A stretch of 64,000 nucleotides of DNA from Trichopria drosophilae (taxonomy: Eukaryota > Arthropoda > Insecta > Hymenoptera > Diapriidae). This document shows positions 10,941-20,492 of this stretch, piece by piece. The notes under the pieces were generated by a model. It was not told where the DNA came from. It saw only the letters and a program-made list of their open reading frames with translations, and did not search any database. Within the stretch, counting starts at the first letter, position 1. The number at the start of each line of letters is the position of its first letter. A program made the position numbers and the translations under genes. The stretch covers positions 85,777,501 through 85,841,500 of the forward strand of contig CM059582.1 of NCBI GenBank assembly GCA_030407085.1, given 5' to 3'.

Positions 10941-11779
10941 AGTAGGAAGGAAGGGAGGTGGTTAGGAAAAAAAATTACGTAAGGGAAACTTATACTCACT
11001 TTGGTGAAGCTCTCTTTGCACCTGATGCGATAGGGTTGGGCAGGTGGTGCGGTCTCCCCTTTTTGGGTCCGGTCGTGAAGTTTCTTTTCCTTCGTTGGAG
11101 TCAGACTTCCCCTTTGGTCGAATAACTCGCGACTTAAAAAAAATTCAACTGCGACGAGTTGTGCTTCTTGTTTTTGTATGACGCGAGAACTAAAAAATTG
11201 GACTGACTGGTCTCGGTGTGCCTCCTCTGTATTTATTTTGGTTCATGCTTTTCTTATTCCCGCTTGGAGTATTCCCCCTCTATTTTTAAGGTGGTGGATT
11301 TGTATTTTGGACAGGTTTTTGGGAAATGGGCCAAGGAGGAAAAATACATTAAAAAATTATTGATGTAGAGAGCCCGTTAGAATGTACCCGATTTCTCTTT
11401 TTATGTTCTTTTAGAAAAGTTAAAAACAGGTAGCTTGAGAGTTAAGTCCTCAATTACCGTAAATATCGGAAGAGACGGAAAAATTATTGTTCTAATGTAT
11501 AAAAAAAATAAAAATGCTACGGAAGGTCATTGTAAAATTGATTGTGCCTGTACGGTGATTTTTTTAGGAAAGTTAAGCGATGTGAGCCGTCTTCTGATTT
11601 ATGGCTAATAAAGGTTTAGAGAAAATGTTATTTGAACCGGGTAAATTCCAATACGCTTCGTTTATGACGTTACATTTGTAAGAAACAGACTCGTTTGTCC
11701 GGTGCCGACATACAATATTTTTTGATTTTTAAATGTACACCGAAAATTAGTTAGTTCCGCTAGTTACGAGGACGTAACA

Positions 11780-11790
11780 CCCCCCACCTT
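11780..11790 (-). other. ERV-1 polypurine tract
   Basis: The minus strand reads AAGGTGGGGGG directly against the 3' LTR. This is the expected position and composition of the primer for plus-strand DNA synthesis. Confidence 0.8.
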
Positions 11791-12961
11791 GGTCGAACGT
11801 TGGCCCTCCAATGTTCTTTGCACAAGCTAAGGAATCGTGTTACAATTTGTATTGACGCTGATACATAATTTTGTAATTTTCATGTAATTTCAAATCGCTT
11901 ATCAATGAAATCTTGTTCTAATTTAGTTTTCTTGGTATTGATATTAAATGTGTTCGCGAACATAAAAGCACGGTGTTTTGAAGTTTCCGCTTATTGGTAA
12001 TTGTGTTACATTATTTTGAAGATTGTACAATATTTTACATGATGGTTCTTGAAGTTCATATACATGAATTGTTACTATATCTACGCTTTTTATGATATAT
12101 ATGTGTTATCGCTGTTTATATGGTATGGCTTTTCTTAACGATTGACATGTGGAGTGAATGACAAAAAAAAAAAACATTTCTGAGGGTAAACAATTTTCGC
12201 AGTATTTTAACAGTGTGAGGTTGAATATTTCTAACATCGCCGCAGCTGGCAGATTTCTTATCTTTTCTGTCATACATACATATATAGTGGACTATTATAT
12301 TGGTTAAATCGTTGGCTTAATCTTAGTCTCAGAAGGTGTCCGGAAGCATAGACAAAAATTAATTTTGAAATTGTGCATGTTAAAGTTTAGGAAGATTAAA
12401 CAAAAAGAAATGTGTTTTTTTTTTTGAAACCAAAAGAAAAATAAAATTTGCTTATAATGATTATAATTTGTTAAAAACTTAAGATAAACGATCTCAAAAC
12501 AAGACAAACTTGATATTTGTCAATTTTCCAAGTGCATGACATCTCGCTCTCCACCATATTGTGGCAAGGCTAACTTAACGGCGAGTGTTTTATTGTCACT
12601 TTTGCACTGTCTAGTATGTGATATACGCACTCCACTCTGTTGTGGCAAGGCTAACTTAACGGCGAAATATCGTTTTACTTAAAAAAAGATTCTTTGGAAA
12701 TTAACAATCTCGTATTTTCCTCGCTTGAAGTCATTATTCTTTTCGTTTTTTTTTTGTTTATCTTTTGTTATTTTTGAAAATTATTTCATTTTTCTTTTTG
12801 TTATTTATATATATATTTCCAATTCCTTGTGATAATAAAAAAAAATGTGTAGTTAATTCGTTAACTTTTGTTGCATGCGCATGCGAAGCAGAGGTTATGA
12901 AAATAATGCCGTTTGAGGTGATAATAATACTTTATTGTATTGTCAGAATTGTCATATTTTA
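11791..12961 (-). other. ERV-1 3' non-coding region
   Basis: About 1.17 kb without a supported gene lies between the last small ORF and the polypurine tract. It is AT-rich, with homopolymer runs. The only clear structure is a 25-bp exact direct repeat (12560-12584 and 12641-12665). A 67-codon minus-strand frame at 12304-12507 is rich in Phe and Lys and looks fortuitous. Confidence 0.6.
12560..12665. repeat. Two exact 25-bp direct repeats, 81 bp apart
   Basis: TGTGGCAAGGCTAACTTAAC followed by GGCGA occurs at 12560-12584 and 12641-12665. The flanks are similar (CTCTCCACCATAT and CACTCCACTCTGT). Both lie in the ERV-1 3' non-coding region, where a shared RNA- or DNA-binding site is possible. Confidence 0.8.
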
Positions 12962-13210
12962 TTAGTCTGAGTATCCTTCGTCTTCGCTGTCGGGATCTGG
13001 TATTTCTACCTCAAATGGTTGTTGTCTAATTTTAAATGTTGTTACATAATAGCCATTTAATTTTGGCGGTTGTATTTCTCCTGATTTTATTCTATCATTG
13101 ATCCTGTAAATATGGAGGTTTAAACATCTTATACATCGCGGTGCTTGTTGAGTTTGTAATAGTTCTCTACAGTTAATCTCTTCTCCCGGTGCGGTTTTAA
13201 TATGTACCAT
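12962..13210 (-). CDS. ERV-1 small accessory ORF 2 (82 aa, CxxC, acidic tail)
   Basis: The 82-residue protein has a single CxxC (RCIRCLNLHIYR, about residues 25-36), one more upstream Cys (EINCRELL), and a strongly acidic C-terminus (DPDSEDEGYSD) with casein-kinase-2-like sites. It starts 2 nt after the stop of the preceding small ORF (TAA-CA-ATG), so the two may be made from one message by reinitiation. Alternatively both may be pieces of one zinc-ribbon protein split by a frameshift, since each supplies one CxxC. I do not recognise the family. It lies late in the provirus, where complex retroviruses keep regulatory genes. Confidence 0.5.
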   Translation of the reverse strand: MVHIKTAPGEEINCRELLQTQQAPRCIRCLNLHIYRINDRIKSGEIQPPKLNGYYVTTFKIRQQPFEVEIPDPDSEDEGYSD

Positions 13211-13212
13211 TG

Positions 13213-13404
13213 TTAGTTTTTATAAGTTTTTTTCCGTTCTTGTTCAAAGTTATTGTAGCAATCTCTGCATGCCCATCGTTCGTCATTAGTTGTAAGCATT
13301 TCGGATCCCGAATGGCAAGTCTCTGTGTAGAGTTCATTGTGGGCCCATATGTCTTTCCCTTTTATTTCTAAATTACTGAGGAAGATGTTAATTGGATATT
13401 CCAT
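13213..13404 (-). CDS. ERV-1 small accessory ORF 1 (63 aa, Cys-containing)
   Basis: A 63-residue protein beginning MEYPINIFLSNLEIKGKD, with Cys at about residue 30 (TETCHSG) and a CxxC at about 46-49 (WACRDC), then a basic end (QERKKTYKN). The spacing could form half of a zinc ribbon. It is followed after 2 nt by ORF 2 in another frame. No family recognised. It could be a regulatory protein of the provirus or a decayed exon; conservation in another copy would decide, but ERV-2 lacks this region. Confidence 0.5.
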   Translation of the reverse strand: MEYPINIFLSNLEIKGKDIWAHNELYTETCHSGSEMLTTNDERWACRDCYNNFEQERKKTYKN

Positions 13405-13681
13405 TTGTTGTTTGTTTTGTTTCTCTTTTTTTTTATATATATATAGAAAAAGGAGAGTCCCACTGTGAAAGCTCTGTTGTGAAAGAAAAAAAATTATTTG
13501 TTGTTAGTATATTAGTTAAGAATGTTTGAGATATTAATATTAATTATTTGCTCGTATATTAGTATGTTAAGAAGCATATTTATTTGGTTATCGGGTTTTT
13601 GATAATTGGTTTGGGTATGTCATATATTTGAGTGATATTCTCTATTGTTGGATGGTCATTTTCTATGGTTGCGAAGTTGAA
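13405..13681 (-). other. Gap between accessory ORFs in ERV-1
   Basis: An AT-rich 277-bp spacer between the second glycoprotein ORF and the small ORFs. No gene or repeat seen; it may hold splice signals for late messages. Confidence 0.4.
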
Positions 13682-14647
13682 TCATACTTGTTGGAAATTG
13701 TTTTCAATATTTTCTTCCTCGGTTTGTTTCATGAGTTTATATCCGTTGTGTTTCATTTTTTGTAGTGGAGGTTTTTGTGTTGTAAGAGAATTGTGTCCTT
13801 TGTTGGTATTTATTATTTGAATTTCTTCGTCTTGCTTGAATTTGATGTATGTTCTGTCATCCGTATTGTTTTTGTAGTGTTTGCATATTTTTATTGTTAT
13901 AATGATTAATAATATTGTAACTCCTATGCTGTAAATTCCGATGATTCCTGTCCCGATTAGTATTCTATGTTCATAAATTATTTCTTCTACATTTGAGTTT
14001 GTGGTTGTTTGTTTAATATTATTCTTGTTTTGAATGTTAGTTTCATCTGTTATTTCATTATGGTCAATATTTTCTCTTATAGGTGATAACATGGTTGGAG
14101 TTTTTGGGGTTATTGATGGTGTCTTTGATTTGTTTGGTGTTGTCCATGTGAATTTTTGTTGTATCGACGGTGGTGGGTGCCAAACAGATGTTTCACAGGT
14201 GTCGTGTATGTACTCTCCTGCAAATAAGTCTACTGAGGTTTTTCGTCCGTTTGTGAGTCCTGACAAAATGATTACATTTTCGGGTGTTAAAATTTCAGCT
14301 TTATAACTTCTTGTCGTTATATAGATTTTTTCTGTTGTTGTAAAAAATTGTTTGTTATTGCAATTGTCTCTCGTTGCTATTTTGTGTGTGTGCTCTATTG
14401 TTCCACCATTGGTTTCTATTCCTCCTATCTTGACAAAAAATCTGTGTGCTTCTTTTTCATTTATAATTCTCCAACATGTCTTGGCACTTAGTTCGTACGG
14501 TAATAATTCTAGTTCTGAGATTAATTTGTTGTTTTGACATTTTGTATGGTTTGCTATATGCCATTCTGAGCATTCATGGACTATTGTATTGTTATTTGCT
14601 CTAACTGTATGTACTATTGCAAGAATTGTTATTATTTTGGTTATCAT
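13682..14647 (-). CDS. ERV-1 second membrane glycoprotein-like ORF (321 aa)
   Basis: It starts with a hydrophobic signal-like segment (MITKIITILAIVHTVRA, residues 1-17). An ectodomain of about 140 residues follows, with at least five Cys (HECSEW, TKCQNN, KTCWRI, RDNCNN, HDTCET) and N-glycosylation sequons (NNT, NHT). Next come a Pro/Thr/Asn-rich stalk (SKTPSITPKTPT), a single transmembrane helix at about 227-252 (GIIGIYSIGVTILLIIITI) and a ~70-residue cytoplasmic tail. This is a type I membrane protein plan. It is unlike env in sequence, lies about 120 nt after it, and is intact. I do not recognise the family. It could be a second envelope subunit, an attachment or modulatory protein, or a captured cellular surface protein. 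Confidence 0.6.
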   Translation of the reverse strand: MITKIITILAIVHTVRANNNTIVHECSEWHIANHTKCQNNKLISELELLPYELSAKTCWRIINEKEAHRFFVKIGGIETNGGTIEHTHKIATRDNCNNKQFFTTTEKIYITTRSYKAEILTPENVIILSGLTNGRKTSVDLFAGEYIHDTCETSVWHPPPSIQQKFTWTTPNKSKTPSITPKTPTMLSPIRENIDHNEITDETNIQNKNNIKQTTTNSNVEEIIYEHRILIGTGIIGIYSIGVTILLIIITIKICKHYKNNTDDRTYIKFKQDEEIQIINTNKGHNSLTTQKPPLQKMKHNGYKLMKQTEEENIENNFQQV

Positions 14648-14766
14648 ATTACTACCCCTTTTGTTCTCTTTTGTTTGTCTTTATTTATTTACTTTCTCTT
14701 TTTTTTTATTCCTGTAAAGAATTTTTTGAAATCAAATATATGTCTTATGCGTTTTTTTGAAGTTTG

Positions 14767-15900
14767 TTATTTTTTTAGCGTAAAGGCTTCATTATTAGTT
14801 AGATTTGTTGTTGGTGAAAGTTCGGGAATTTGAACATGGTTTGTTTGGAGCTTGGGATAGAGCTTGAATGGTAATTCCGGTTTTGCTTCGATATTAGCGT
14901 TGATGATTTCATTTGTTTTTAAATTTTCCTGTGGCAATGGCGCGGAAGGCTGTGATTCATAGTCTAAGGATGTTTGTGGTTTTTGGTCAATTTGTATTTC
15001 TTTCAACTCAATTTGTTGATATCTAATATTGTTATGGTTTTGAGAATTATTGTTTGTGTTAGTGTTTTTACCGGCAATGTGTAATAGTAAATGTGTTACT
15101 GAGTCCCATATTGCGCCTAATAGAAAAATAGACCATCCGTAGGCTGTATGTAGTGCGTATCCGTGGATTACCGTGTCTATTACAGCTTTCAAAAGTTTTA
15201 GGATGAGTAGTATACCCATAATTCCTGCTGTAGTTGTGCCGAAAATCATAAAATTTCTCCAAATTTTTTCGCCAGCTGTTTTTAATATTTTCAAAATTGT
15301 GTTTTCGTCTAGCATATTTGTTATAGATGTTCCTTGATAATTTGTTATTTGTCCTGTCATCCCTCTCGCTACTGTGTTTAATACGGCCGGTTTTTCTGCT
15401 GGGAACATTATGTGTTCTTTTAGTTTTCTAAGGTCGTCCTGGCTATAGATTCCGTTTGTTGCTAAGTTCTCAAGGTTTACATATGTCCATGTTTGTTTCG
15501 TAAGCGGTTTTAATTCGTCGGGTTTCTTTGATTCTACTGGATTGGGGAGAAGCTTATACCAGACATTATTTACAGAGTACATTGGTGGCACCAAACTGTT
15601 GCAACTAATTTGTGTTCCTTTATTTATTAAAATTCTTGTTTTGGGAGTCATAAAGATGGATTGTTCCTGGTATTTGATTGGTAAGTGTGAATAACATTCA
15701 TCGGTTCTTCTTATGCTAACTTCTACTGGGATGCATTTCATTATGTATGCGACTTCTCCTGCCGCTATTGCCATGTATCCGGGTCCTTTCATAATATTAT
15801 ATGCAAATTCGTCTGGTGATTGAGTTGCTAGTGACAATGAATTCCTCAATACTTGTTTTTCTAATTCGCATCTTTGTGTCAGAACATCGTAATAAAGTTG
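14767..15900 (-). pseudogene. env: ERV-1 envelope, C-terminal part (after frameshift)
   Basis: The 360-codon frame continues env from QRCELEKQ and has conserved-looking blocks shared with ERV-2 (SPDEFAYNIMKGPGYMAIAAGE, IKYQEQSIFMTPKTRI). It has a membrane-anchor region (FGTTTAGIMGILLILKLLKA), a second hydrophobic stretch (GWSIFLLGAIWDSVTHLLL) and a polar tail. It is out of frame with the N-terminal part by an indel near 15900-15910; the equivalent site in ERV-2 (about 59365) is read through in one frame. This part would hold the membrane-proximal ectodomain and anchor of a fusion glycoprotein. Confidence 0.75.
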
Positions 15901-16895
15901 TTGGATCGTAAGTGTTTTTCGACGTAAACAAATTTCGAGTTGACATATGTGAAGATATCTAGATTCACTGTTTTAACAGGATGCTTTTTGAAGCTTGAGC
16001 CATTTTTATTTTCTAATATTAAAAGCTTCGGGTGTTCAGTAAGAGAAAGTTCGTAACCGCAAGTATTTTTCTTTCCTTTTAAAGTTAGTGCGAATGTTAT
16101 TTCGTCTGTTGTGAGTGAGTATATTACTGTTTTGTCTTCGTGGTATATTTTGTCTATTGAACCTTCGTATAATACATCATACTTGTATGATTCGCAAAAA
16201 TCTTTTGGCATTATGTTCCAGAATGTGCTTCCTCCTTCGAGATCTAAGCAATTATAGTCTGTTATAGGGTATGAGATTCCTGATCTTAAGTGAATTCTAT
16301 TTTCGTTTAAATTAACTCTCGCTTTATATTTTTGGATTAAAATTTTTGCCGTTCCCTGAACTACAACGTTACTCCAAGAACCATATGTGTCTGAGTATTC
16401 TACACCTTTGCACGTGCCGTCGACTTGGATTGTTCCTGCCATTGTTAAGCTGAATGTTTGAATATAGTTTGCTTTCACTCCGTTTATTATATTTGTATCT
16501 ATGGTTGTTGTTCCTGATCGGTGCAAGTGTTCGCAATCTTCTCTAGATACTTCTTTTACGTAATTTGCTATTCCGTTTGCGACGGATGAAATGTGTGAAT
16601 GCATGCCACAATAATGTATTACTCTATAGATATCTATTTTGCATTGTATTACTTCTGTTTCTTCATATTCTTTAATTTGTAAAAGTTGAGCTTTGGTTTT
16701 TTCTATGTTTAAGTGTTTCCTTTCTATTTCACATTCTTGTATATTTAGTAACGATATTGTCGATATGTTTGAATTTTTTGCTCCACAATCAAATGCTATG
16801 AATGCAGTTGCACAGATTGCATATGTTAAAATCATCAGTATCTTCATATAATCCATTGTGGTATCTATTTTGCTGTTTGTTCTTGGAGTTTGCAA
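15879..16895 (-). pseudogene. env: ERV-1 envelope, N-terminal part
   Basis: A probable start at MDYMKIL (codon 14 of the frame, 16856) gives a signal peptide (ILMILTYAICATAFIAFDC). A Cys-rich ectodomain follows (QECEIER, IQCKIDI, HYCGMHSH, REDCEHL, GTCKGVEY, YNCLDLEGG, DFCESY, NTCGYEL). The frame stops at 15879, shortly after YVEKHLR, through a 1-nt-type frameshift relative to the ERV-2 copy. There is no obvious furin site or the fusion-peptide pattern of baculovirus-F-like errantivirus Env. The Cys pattern reminds me more of glycoproteins of negative-strand arthropod viruses known to be captured by insect LTR elements, but I could not verify this. It overlaps nothing and follows pol by about 90 nt. 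Confidence 0.75.
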
Positions 16896-16985
16896 ATTTT
16901 GCTTGCTTGTTTTCTTTTCTCTGTTTGGAGAAGATTATTATTTATTTATTGTTTTATATCATGAAGAAAAATAAGGATGATTCGT

Positions 16986-19900
16986 CTATTTATTACTTCT
17001 TATTTTGGAAATTTTAAGCCTATTTGGGTGTACTATTCTTTCCTCATTTTTTATTTTAATTTTAACGTTTCCATTTTCAAACACTTGTAAAACTTCGAAA
17101 GGACCTTGATATTCATCATCTAGTTTACTGGTTTTATGATTTTTTTGTAAAAATACTAAATTTCCTATTTCCAATTTTAGTGGATTTATTTTTCTGTCAT
17201 AATAATATTTTGATTTTGTTTTTGCAGATATTTGGTTTTTTCTTGCGTGTTCTTGTGTGTCATATAATTTGGTAGCTAACTGTTGAATGTAGTCGCTGTA
17301 CGTTATTTGGGTAGTATCTTTTATAGCTTTTTGAGACGGTAATTTAGCTATTCTTCCAAACATTAGTTCAAATGGGGTATATTTTGTTCCGTCATGGATA
17401 CTAGTGTTGTAAGAGAAAGTTGCAAGTTCTAACCATTTATCCCAATCGGTGTATTTATTTGAAAAATGTTTAATGTATTCTTTGATTACGTGGTGTGAAC
17501 GTTCGAGTGACCCATTAGATTGTGGATGAAATTCTGTAGTTTTTATATGTTTGATGTTAAAAATTTGTTTTATAACTTTGCTTAAGAAGTTTTTACCTTG
17601 ATCAGTTAGTATTTTTTTTGGTGAACCAAACGTACAAATTAACCGTTTTACTAATGCTTCGGCGATATCTGAAGATGTTGCTTTTCTTAATGGAATCGCT
17701 ATCAAATATTTCGTTAAGTTATCTTGAATAGTTAGTATATTTTCATAGCCGTCTTCTGTTTTGTTATTTGGAATTACTATATCCATTGCTATCTTCTCCA
17801 TTGCTTGTTTAGGAGTATCCGATATAATCATTGGTTGTTTAGTTTTTACTCTGGTTAATTTTTTTAGTTGGCAAGATTTGCAATTTTGGATGAATTTTTC
17901 TATGTCTGATTTCATGTTTTCCCAAAAATATCGTTGTTTTATTCTTTTCAGAGTTTTACCGATGCCTTTATGTCCTCCTATTGGTGTTGAGTGTAATTCC
18001 CTTATTATTCCCGGTCGATCTTTGATGTCTGCATGTATTATATTTCCATTGCATATTATTATTTTTGTATTCGAGTTTTTGAATTGTTTTTCGATTATTT
18101 TTATGATAGTTTCCCAATTAATTCCTTTTATCTCGTTTGATTTTGATATGCTAATTGTGGATAATTGCAGTAAATTTACTTTATTTTTGAGCTTTTTTAT
18201 GAGTTTTTTTATATTTCTTTCTATTATTAATTGGCTTTCTCCTGATTCCGATGTTACTGGCAGTGCTATGTGATATTTGTTATTTTTGTTGATAACTGAA
18301 ATTTCGTTTAGTTTGAGATTTTTGTATTTTGGTAATTCATTCCTGTCATTTAATTTATTTGATCCTTCGTCGCAGGGTTGTCCAGATGTAGTTAGAAAAT
18401 ATGTTAGATTATCTTTTTGCATATATAATTGGTTTCCGATTTCTATTATATTATTTCTATAATAGTTGTTTGTTTCGTTGATTTCGTTATCTGTTTCATC
18501 ATTATCTTCATCATTATTATCATCGTCATCATCATCATCTTCGTCATTGCTGTCATCGTAAACTTCGTCATCGTTATCTGTGTTATCGTTTTTTTTATTA
18601 ATTATTTCTTCATCCTTTTTAAATGTAAAATTATCTTCCTTAGGGTCTGAGGGTAATTCATCTGAGTTTTTTGTATCTTTGTGTTCGTTATCATGAACGT
18701 CTTGTGTTATTATGTTGCCATCTTCGTCTATATAATCGATTTTATCAAAATCAACTTTGTGATTTTTTGGTGGTCTGCCTCGTTTTCTACATGGTTGTGT
18801 ATTGTTGGTGGGTAATCTTTTCTTCTTTGTGTTTATAATATCTAGTCTATCTGGTGGTCTTGTATTTCGTGTGCTTCTCCTTAGTGATTGATTATTATTT
18901 ATTTCTATTTGTGCAGCAGTTGTAATTTGTTTAGATTTTAATAGTAATTTTTCTTTTGTAAAAGGTATTGCATCGTTAGTTTCTATTTTTATATTTTCGT
19001 TATCCCGTTGCTTGTTGTATGTTTCGTATTTCGTATGTTCTGTATAGCAATCTTCTATTGTATGATTGAGTTTATTGCATTTGGTACAGAATGGTATTGC
19101 TTTAGAAAGGTTGTATTTAGGTCTGTTGTAATTTGTTTTAATGATTGCTTTTGGTAATGTTAACTTGTAAATTGAGTTGTGAGGTAGTATATGTTTCTGA
19201 CTATTGGGTTTGTTTATAATTTCGTCACTTTTTATGAATGTAATGTAAGGTAATTTAGTTTCTGATAATGGTTTTTCGTAGTTGAAAAAGTCGTATTCGT
19301 GGTTTTGCTTCTTGTATCCTATTCCTTTTTTATCTGTTTGGCTTTTAACTGATACTGGTTTTCTTATTCCTTGATTATATTTACCTATTCCTGTTCCCTT
19401 CCATCCCATTCTTTTCATTATATTTGTGGCTATAATATTGAGATTTGTTTGTTGTTCTACACCTTCTACTTGATATATTTCAACTGGGTTTCTTGATAAA
19501 GCGTCTGCATTTGCATTTAATGTTCCAGATTTATGTTTTACATCGAACTCATATTCCAATAGATTATACATCCATTTTGCTACTCTCGAATTAGGGTCCT
19601 GATTGGTTTTAAAAGACATAAGAGGTTTATGGTCTGTGTATACTGTAAATTGACGACCGTAAACATAAGGTCTGAAATGACGGATTGCGTAATATATGGC
19701 TAGTGCTTCCTTGTCGTAAGTTGCGTAGTTTTTTTCGTAATTATTTAGAACTCTAGATGTGTAAGCTATTGGTCTATCTTTTCCTACTTCCCCTTGAGAT
19801 AAAACTCCACCTATTGCAAATCCTGATGCATCTGTTGATATGATAAAGGGTTTATTAAAATCTGGATATTGTAGAACCGGAGCGTTGCATAGCTTTTCGC

Positions 19901-20492
19901 GAAGTGTTTCGAATGCGTTTATTTCATCTTTTTCCCATATGAACGGTACATTATTTTTTAAAAGGTTGGATAAAGGTTTTGCAATTCCAGAAAAATTTGA
20001 TATAAATCGTCTGTAATATCCTGCTAAGCCTAAAAATTGTCTTATGTTTTTTTGATTTTTAGGTATTGGGAATTTTTTTACGCAGCTGATTTTATTAGGA
20101 TCTGGTTTTAATCCGTTTTCTCCAATGATGTGTCCTAAGTAGCAGACTTCTTTTCTTAAGAATTCGCATTTGTCGGGTTGTAATTTTAAGTTAGCTTCTC
20201 TTAATTTGTTCATTAATTTTTCGCATTTAATTGAATGTTCTCTTAGTGAGGATGAGTAAATAACGATGTCATCAAGGTAAACAAAGAGTTCGTTGCCTTG
20301 TAAACCTGATAATACTATATCCATTAGCCTTTGAAATGTAGCTGGTGCGTTTTTTAAACCAAACGGCATTCTATCGAACTCGTAATGCCCATGTGGCGTA
20401 GAAAATGCTGTTTTGTGTGAATCGTTTTCGTCCATTTTAATTTGGAGAAAGCCAGAAGCTAGATCGAATACTGAAAAATATTTAGCACCGCC
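16986..20492 (-). pseudogene. pol: ERV-1 pol: RT core, RNase H, G-patch/zinc/AT-hook linker, integrase
   Basis: The 1149-codon open frame (20435-16986) continues pol after an in-frame TAA at 20493-20495. It encodes the RT palm with YLDD (20268-20279), thumb, and RNase H (STDASGFAIGG, NANADALSRNP). A ~300-residue linker then carries a G-patch (about 340-376, MGWKGTGIGKYNQGI), a CCHC knuckle (about 450-463, CTKCNKLNHTIEDC), an AT-hook (about 550-560, RKRGRPPKNHK) and an Asp/Glu run (about 625-650). Integrase follows with HHCC and catalytic Asp (17781-17783), Asp (17601-17603) and Glu (17502-17504). The Asp-Glu spacing is 32 residues, not the usual 35. The protein ends HPNRLKISKIRSNK. Confidence 0.9.
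19308..19418 (-). other. G-patch domain within ERV-1 pol
   Basis: The segment reads NIMKRMGWKGTGIGKYNQGI and ends DKKGIGYKK. It fits the G-patch pattern (MGW-x2-GxGIGK-x2-QGI-x2-P ... GIG). G-patch motifs bind RNA helicases and nucleic acids; in betaretroviruses one sits at the end of the protease. Here it lies between RNase H and integrase. ERV-2 retains the same motif at about 39325-39445 with a frameshift inside. Confidence 0.85.

Larger units (their letters stand above)
9933..11779 (-). repeat. ERV-1 3' LTR
   Basis: It begins TGTTACGACC and ends GGACGTAACA. It matches 25922-27731 almost throughout. It contains an array of 37-55-bp units (10567-10940), a TATA-like CATAAAAGG (10534-10542) and two AATAAA signals on the minus strand (about 10085-10108). 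It has one array unit more than the 5' LTR and lacks a short GAAGGGAAGA-type repeat found there, which accounts for the 37-bp length difference. Confidence 0.9.

Noticed and set aside
10530..10999. Overlapping frames on both strands reading RRPTRYVARKG-type repeats
   Set aside because: Products of the LTR tandem array read in several frames; the count changes between LTRs.
18429..18650. Plus-strand hydrophobic Ile/Val frame that looks like a membrane protein
   Set aside because: Antisense of the Asp/Asn-rich run in pol.
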